Of a DNA stretch of 45,665 bases, positions 41,690-45,665 are shown piece after piece. Every line of letters begins with the position of its first letter. The stretch's first letter is position 1. Made by a program: the position numbers and the translations under genes. Source of the DNA: a virus; IMG/VR virus record IMGVR_UViG_3300009184_000073, positions 1 to 45,665 of that record; one strand, given 5' to 3'. The notes beneath the pieces were generated by a model. It did no database searches. It was not told where the DNA came from and was given only the letters and a program-made list of their open reading frames with translations.

Positions 41690-42013
41690 GAGTCCTTTGG
41701 GTCTTGTTGATGGTAAATTGCTTGCTCTTGTGCGGGGCAAGCGGCGTTACGTTGCGGAGTGAATTGTAGGCACAAGTTTCCGGTTGTCGTTATAGGGTTT
41801 TCCCTAGTTGTTTTCCTGTTTTTAAGGCGAATAATCGCCATCTAGAAACTTCGCAGCGTCCCTATGTAGAACGAAGTACCACAAAGATGAGGAACGACGG
41901 AGACGAATGCTATAAACAAGAACGAATCCTGTCGATACTGCAAAGAGCAACGTATACAGCAGTATAAAAAACATAAACCAACCTATCAATAACAAGGAGC
42001 AACGTATATCAAT
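41690..42013. promoter_or_regulatory. Divergent early control region
   Basis: This 324-base gap separates the leftward Erf operon from the rightward primase operon and should hold promoters for both. Visible elements are inverted repeats TAGGG-TTTT-CCCTA (41793-41806 area) and GGCGA-ATAA-TCGCC (41826-41839), and a direct repeat GAGCAACGTATA at 41945-41956 and 41997-42008. A TATAAA box lies near 41965-41972. The part from 41870 to 42013 is more AT-rich. The second direct repeat contains AAGGAG, whose distance to the primase ATG (14 bases) is unusually long. I cannot place exact promoters. Confidence 0.55.
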
Positions 42014-43723
42014 ATGAAGAATTTTTCAGACTTCGGCGTCGATCTCCAGGGGAGGACAGGAGAAGAGGTCAAGACAACCTGCCCGCAATGCAGCCACACG
42101 CGAAAGAAGAAAAGCTATCCGTGCCTGAACGTGAACACGGTGAAGGGCATCTGGCATTGCCACCATTGCGGATGGTCTGGTGGCCTTGGGTCTGGTGTCA
42201 TCAACCGCTCAGCCCCTCCCAGCCGACGCGTCTACCACAAGCCTGAGTTCCGCCCGGCCGCCCTCTCTGACAAGGCCATCGAGTGGTTCGCTCAGCGCGG
42301 CATCACAACGGAAGTCCTGATCCGCAACCGAGTCTCGATGGAGCGGGTGTGGATGCCTCAGCTTGAGGACGAGGTTAGCGCGATTGCCTACCCCTTCTAC
42401 AAGGAAGGCGAGGTAGTGAACGTGAAGTATAGGGATGGCGCCAAGAACTTCCGTCAGGTCGCTGGCGCTCAGAAGGTTCTCTACAAGTACGATGACATCA
42501 ACGTGGAGCAGACCATCATCTGCGAGGGAGAGATGGATGCCCTTGCTCTTGAGGTTGCTGGCCTGCGCCATTCGGTCTCTGTTCCTGACGGCGCCCCTAC
42601 GCCTGACGCCAAGAACCTAGAGGTCAAGTTTGAGTACCTCGAAGACGAGAGACTCGACTCTGTCAAGCAATGGATTCTCGCCGTCGATAACGATGAGCCG
42701 GGCAAGAAGCTGGAGGATGAGCTTGCTCGCCGCCTTGGCCGCGAGAAGTGCCTGCGCGTGTCATGGCCAGATGGCTGCAAGGATGCCAACGATGTGCTGA
42801 TGAAGCACGGCGCCGAGACCCTTCGTCATTGCATCGAAGACGCCAAGTCGTTCCCCGTCGAGGGCGTGTTCTCTCTCAACGACATCGAGGATGACATCAA
42901 CAACATGCTGGAGTATGGCCTGATCCAGGGTGAGCCAACCGGCTGGGCATCTGTCAGCTCTCTCTATACGCCAGCGCCCGGTCAATGGACCTTGGTCACC
43001 GGCATCCCGTCAATGGGTAAGTCTGAGTGGCTGGATGCTCTGGCAGTGAACATCGCCGAGAACGCGGGCTGGTCCTTTGGCGTCTGCTCTCCAGAGAACC
43101 AGCCGATCTCTTGGCACGCAGCCAAGCTGATCGAGAAGCGGATGGGCGAGCGACTCATCGCGGGCAAGGTCAACCATGCAAGGTTCCAAGAGGCAAAGTC
43201 TTGGGTCAACGAACACTTCCACTTCATCATGCCGGAAGAGCCGAGCCTAGACTCCGTGCTTGCAAAGGCCAAGGTTCTGATCCGACGACAAGGGATGAAG
43301 GGTCTGGTCATCGACCCGTACAACGAGCTGGATCACACCAAGCGCAAGGACGGCGTGAGCGAGACCGAGTACGTCTCGACCTTCCTCACTCAGATGCGCA
43401 AGTTCGCCCGCGACAATCAGATTCACATCTGGCTGGTGGCTCACCCCTCGAAGCTGATGAAGGACAACAAGGGCGTGTACCCTGTGCCTGACGGCTACGC
43501 TGTCAGCGGGTCGGCACACTTCTACAACAAGGCCGACAACATCATCGCCGTCCACAGGGATACCAACAACCCGCAGGCGGCGACCGAGGTTCACGTTCAG
43601 AAGATACGCTCTCGCTGGCTTGGCAGGCGCGGTACAGCACTTCTCAAGTGGCGCCCTGAGTGCGGCCGGTTCAAGGAATTCGATGGGGCTTACTCCCCTC
43701 CCGGAGTAGGGGGTGGCGAATGA
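42014..43723 (+). CDS. Primase-helicase (Twinkle/T7 gp4-like, 569 aa)
   Basis: The protein synthesises primers and unwinds DNA at the fork. A Cys4 zinc ribbon is present (C23, C26, C49, C52). A TOPRIM primase domain shows ICEGEMDAL (E171, D175) and AVDNDEPGK (D225, D227). A RecA-type helicase domain follows, with Walker A GIPSMGKSEW (K336) and Walker B GLVIDPYNEL (D434), and later motifs such as HIWLVAHPSKLMK. This is the order of T7 gp4 and mitochondrial Twinkle. ATG 42014 has an AAGGAG 14 bases upstream. The next gene overlaps its stop (ATGA). Confidence 0.95.
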   Translation: MKNFSDFGVDLQGRTGEEVKTTCPQCSHTRKKKSYPCLNVNTVKGIWHCHHCGWSGGLGSGVINRSAPPSRRVYHKPEFRPAALSDKAIEWFAQRGITTEVLIRNRVSMERVWMPQLEDEVSAIAYPFYKEGEVVNVKYRDGAKNFRQVAGAQKVLYKYDDINVEQTIICEGEMDALALEVAGLRHSVSVPDGAPTPDAKNLEVKFEYLEDERLDSVKQWILAVDNDEPGKKLEDELARRLGREKCLRVSWPDGCKDANDVLMKHGAETLRHCIEDAKSFPVEGVFSLNDIEDDINNMLEYGLIQGEPTGWASVSSLYTPAPGQWTLVTGIPSMGKSEWLDALAVNIAENAGWSFGVCSPENQPISWHAAKLIEKRMGERLIAGKVNHARFQEAKSWVNEHFHFIMPEEPSLDSVLAKAKVLIRRQGMKGLVIDPYNELDHTKRKDGVSETEYVSTFLTQMRKFARDNQIHIWLVAHPSKLMKDNKGVYPVPDGYAVSGSAHFYNKADNIIAVHRDTNNPQAATEVHVQKIRSRWLGRRGTALLKWRPECGRFKEFDGAYSPPGVGGGE

Positions 43724-43953
43724 ACCGCGACGACATCATCCGCATGGCGCTGGAGGCAGGCTTCACTTGTGACGAGGCCGACTTCGTTTTTCCGAACCCA
43801 AGCAGGTCAGGCATTCAGTTGGAGCTTGAACGCTTCGCCGCCCTTGTCGCCGCAGCCGAGCGCGAAGCGTGTGCGAAGGTGTGTGAAGAGCCGGGATGGA
43901 ACGCCGCTAACTGGTGCGCTAAACAAATCCGCGCAAGGGGGAACAATGCCTGA
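43720..43953 (+). CDS. Small early protein of unknown function (77 aa)
   Basis: The ATG at 43720 overlaps the primase stop. The protein has NRDDIIRMALEAGFTCDEAD, then LERFAALVAAAEREACAKVC, a Cys/Ala-rich helix common in small phage early proteins, and ends with a CAKQIRARG tail. Cys residues may bind metal, but the pattern is loose. No function is recognisable. Coupling to the primase gene suggests early expression. Confidence 0.65.
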   Translation: MNRDDIIRMALEAGFTCDEADFVFPNPSRSGIQLELERFAALVAAAEREACAKVCEEPGWNAANWCAKQIRARGNNA

Positions 43954-44140
43954 CATCACCATGTGCGCGTCGACTACCTGCCATCGTAGGACTGAGTGCT
44001 ACCGCAACGCAGAGAGTGGCACCGAGCCTAACCCGTGGAGGCAAGCCTACTTCCTATACGTCGATGAGACGGATGTCGGCTGCGAGAAATTCAGCCCTGT
44101 TCGTAGGGGCGCCGACCAGCGTGAGGATAAGAAGGCATGA
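43946..44140 (+). CDS. Small Cys-rich protein, likely zinc-binding (64 aa)
   Basis: The pattern MPDITMCASTTCHRRTECYR, with a later GCEKF, gives four Cys (C7, C12, C18, C46) that could hold one zinc ion. I know small early phage proteins that begin MPDI-x-MC with the same spacing; their role is unknown. ATG 43946 overlaps the gene before it by eight bases, with a G/A-rich site just upstream (GGGGGAAC). It ends four bases inside the next gene. Confidence 0.7.
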   Translation: MPDITMCASTTCHRRTECYRNAESGTEPNPWRQAYFLYVDETDVGCEKFSPVRRGADQREDKKA

Positions 44141-44430
44141 CGCACAGAGATCGGAAGCTACTTGATCTCGCCGAAGGAATGCCGTGTGTCATGTGCGGGA
44201 ACGACGACGGAACCGTTGTTGCCGCCCACTCGAACCTGCTTGAGCACGGCAAGGGCAGGGGCCTTAAGGCCGACGACTGTATGAGCGCGTGGCTCTGCTA
44301 CCGCTGCCATACGGAACTCGACCAGGGCAACAAGATGAGCAAATCAGAGAAGCGGGATTACACCCTCACCGCCATCTGCCGTACCACGCAAGCGCTGTGG
44401 AACCGAGGGTTTATTGGAGTCATTAAGTGA
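44137..44430 (+). CDS. YbcO-like (DUF1364) putative nuclease (97 aa)
   Basis: The sequence fits the YbcO/DUF1364 family of small HNH-like metal-binding proteins. RDRKLLDLAEGMPCVMCGND is followed by VAAHSNLLEHGKGRGLKADD, then WLCYRCHTELDQGNK. The Cys pairs (CVMC and CYRC) would bind zinc, and H of VAAHSN and H of CHTELD are likely active-site members. It may cut DNA in recombination or repair; the family's role is poorly known. Confidence 0.8.
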   Translation: MTHRDRKLLDLAEGMPCVMCGNDDGTVVAAHSNLLEHGKGRGLKADDCMSAWLCYRCHTELDQGNKMSKSEKRDYTLTAICRTTQALWNRGFIGVIK

Positions 44431-44816
44431 ACGAGCAACTGTTGAAGAATGTCGATGCCATCCGCGAGGAGGCTATGGGAATGATTGACAACCTATCCGC
44501 GGTGAAGGGCGAGTCGTACTCTGAGTACGTTCGCCTACTGCTGAACGTGCATCAGTCCGCCAACGTCATCGCTATGTTGTGCGAGATAGCCCGCGAGTTC
44601 GATGAAGACATGGCAGCGAAGATGGCTGGCATCAGCGAGGTTCTCCTTACGCAGGTAGCAATCAGCGCATCTGCTCTTGGCAAGTTTAGTCAGCAGCAGT
44701 CGAACGAGGCCATCAAGGAGGCCGAGCGCATGAGAGATTGGGTGGATGGCATGAGCGAACGCGCCATCAAGTCAGCCCAAGAGGGCGGATCTTTTGGGGG
44801 CAAAGATGTTGCGTAG
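44427..44816 (+). CDS. Small early protein of unknown function (129 aa)
   Basis: The GTG start at 44427 overlaps the stop of the YbcO-like gene (GTGA). The protein is helical: a first helical hairpin (LLKNVDAIREEAMGMIDNLS), a Ser/Ala-rich middle (LLTQVAISASALGKFSQQQS), then a charged amphipathic helix (NEAIKEAERMRDWVDGMSER) and a Gly-rich tail. No domain is recognised. The next gene starts inside its end. Confidence 0.6.
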   Translation: MNEQLLKNVDAIREEAMGMIDNLSAVKGESYSEYVRLLLNVHQSANVIAMLCEIAREFDEDMAAKMAGISEVLLTQVAISASALGKFSQQQSNEAIKEAERMRDWVDGMSERAIKSAQEGGSFGGKDVA

Positions 44817-44988
44817 TCACATTCGTCTTAGCGGCTCTCTCGACGCCACGCTACGCATGAAGGAGTGCGTCAAGTGCGGACAATCCCGTTCGGTTTCCGA
44901 CGGCGTTGAGTCCGGTCCGAAGTTTGTGTGCGGCTCCTGCTGGCGCAAGAAGGGCTCAGCAACGCTGAAGTTTGGAGCAAAGAAGTGA
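44806..44988 (+). CDS. Small zinc-ribbon protein (60 aa)
   Basis: ATG 44806 lies inside the end of the previous gene; a later ATG at 44857 (MKECVKCG) is also possible. Two Cys pairs (CVKCG and CGSC) separated by about 20 residues form a likely zinc ribbon, with a basic C-terminal tail (CWRKKGSATLKFGAKK). The role is probably nucleic-acid or protein binding; it is not known. The start choice is uncertain, but the zinc-ribbon part is certain to be coding if the gene is real. Confidence 0.6.
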   Translation: MLRSHIRLSGSLDATLRMKECVKCGQSRSVSDGVESGPKFVCGSCWRKKGSATLKFGAKK

Positions 44989-45428
44989 TCACCGGAAAAG
45001 TTGTTGCGAACGCTGGGTCTCATCGCATCCTTGCCGCACTCGGCGATGGGCCTTGCGACTCAAGGAAACTGAAAGACATCGTTGGCGCCATCAATTCTGT
45101 GGCCCGCTTTGACGGAGAGTACATGGCCCGCCTTGAGCATTCCAGCTATGTGCGCCGCAAAGGTGATTTGTGGTACTTGACCGAGGCCGGTCATGAAAAG
45201 CTCGAATCCCTTGGCCCGGTGCGAAGGCCGGGTAAGACGAGCGTTGCAGCCAGCCGCACAACGGTTGGCGTTGGCATCCTTGACCCGAAGATGTATCAGC
45301 AATCTTGGACTAGACCGGGCAGCGAGGACTTCCTCAAGTTTCCCAGCAGGATGGGCAACAAGCTGTACTACCGAGACGGTCGGGTTGAAACGATTCTTGA
45401 AACGATTGGAGAGGCAGATGGATATTGA
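44985..45428 (+). CDS. Winged-helix-like early protein (147 aa)
   Basis: The GTG start at 44985 overlaps the previous stop (GTGA). The first part (SHRILAALGDGPCDSRKLKD, then GEYMARLEHSSYVRRKGDLW and YLTEAGHEKLESLG) reads like a winged-helix DNA-binding domain: a helix bundle followed by a beta wing ending in YLTEAG. The C-terminal half is less clear (PGKTSVAASRTTVGVGILDP, then KMYQQSWTRPGSEDFLKFPS). It may regulate early genes. The family name is not known to me. Confidence 0.65.
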   Translation: MITGKVVANAGSHRILAALGDGPCDSRKLKDIVGAINSVARFDGEYMARLEHSSYVRRKGDLWYLTEAGHEKLESLGPVRRPGKTSVAASRTTVGVGILDPKMYQQSWTRPGSEDFLKFPSRMGNKLYYRDGRVETILETIGEADGY

Positions 45429-45665
45429 AGAACTGCTGGAGCGCTACCGGCAACTGGCCGACATGTATGCCCCGGCCAAGGCGCAACGAGGGCACCTCGA
45501 AGACTACAAGAAGAGCTGCATCGCCATGCTGATGAAGGATGCACTCAAGGGTGGACACGCATCCGCCGCCGCGCAAGAGCGGGAGGCTGCCGCAAACCCG
45601 GTCTACATCAAGCTGCTTGATGACCTGAAGATCGCCGTGCATGAGGAGGAGAAGATCCGCTACCA
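45418..45665 (+). CDS. Partial early protein cut by the window edge
   Basis: A frame opens at ATG 45418, inside the end of the previous gene, and continues past the right edge (82 codons seen). The visible part is helical and charged: DIEELLERYRQLADMYAPAK, then KKSCIAMLMKDALKGGHASA and AAQEREAAANPVYIKLLDDL. The AAQEREA(A)xxxY element is typical of a small phage early protein family with unknown role. No start ambiguity is visible; the end is outside the window. Confidence 0.7.
   Translation, partial: MDIEELLERYRQLADMYAPAKAQRGHLEDYKKSCIAMLMKDALKGGHASAAAQEREAAANPVYIKLLDDLKIAVHEEEKIRY

Noticed and set aside
43027-43491. Second rightward frame inside the primase-helicase gene
   Set aside because: Arg/Ser/Gly-rich shadow reading across the Walker A to motif region; no start signal.

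Overview
The window looks like about 45.7 kb of a tailed double-stranded DNA phage genome, most likely a podovirus of a Gram-negative host. The reasons are a terminase-portal-scaffold-capsid series, no recognisable tail sheath or lambda-like tape-measure gene, a lysis cassette with an R21-like lysozyme plus nested Rz/Rz1 spanins (an outer-membrane host), and a giant 3317-residue virion-type protein of the polyvalent kind known from Bcep22-like and related podoviruses. Taxonomy is inferred from gene content only. No integrase, repressor, DNA polymerase, RNA polymerase, tRNA, CRISPR array or insertion sequence was recognised, so temperate or lytic status is open and part of the replication module probably lies beyond the right edge.

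Layout. (1) 1-1046: a short leading gene and a 500-base gene-free stretch. That stretch has an AT-rich block with repeated TACGGTTAT-type sites, then a GC-rich, hairpin-rich segment ending in a strong terminator. (2) 1047-36874, rightward: small and large terminase, portal, scaffold, major capsid protein, head-tail connector genes, and tail fibre/adhesin genes including an Ala/Ser-rich protein made of about 16 twenty-residue repeats. Holin, endolysin, Rz and Rz1 follow, then a 783-aa tail protein, a 1204-aa J-like adhesin, a GNAT acetyltransferase, internal virion proteins and the giant protein. After these come a proteasome/HslV-like Ntn hydrolase, a metallophosphoesterase and three small genes. 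Most neighbours overlap by a few bases (ATGA, TAATG, GTGA), which suggests one long translationally coupled late operon. (3) 36875-37055: a convergent boundary with a perfect 12-bp inverted repeat. (4) 37056-41689, leftward: an early operon with an Erf-like annealing protein, a Cas4/RecB-type PD-(D/E)XK nuclease, a Tad2-like (DUF2829) anti-defence candidate, an excisionase-like HTH protein, two all-alpha NTP pyrophosphohydrolases and small unknowns. (5) 41690-42013: a divergent control region. (6) 42014 to the right edge, rightward: a primase-helicase followed by small, often Cys-rich early proteins, the last one cut by the window end.

How the parts fit. The right arm supplies priming and unwinding, recombination, nucleotide-pool editing and probable defence evasion. 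The long rightward block builds the capsid and short tail, lyses the host, and probably loads a cargo of internal proteins delivered with the DNA. The most unusual part is 21515-36299. It holds a stand-alone GNAT, the giant protein (a GNAT-like segment, an HExxGH zincin motif and an LPD38-like C-terminal region), an HslV-like threonine hydrolase and an HTH-metallophosphoesterase, which together look like an effector or virion-maturation set.
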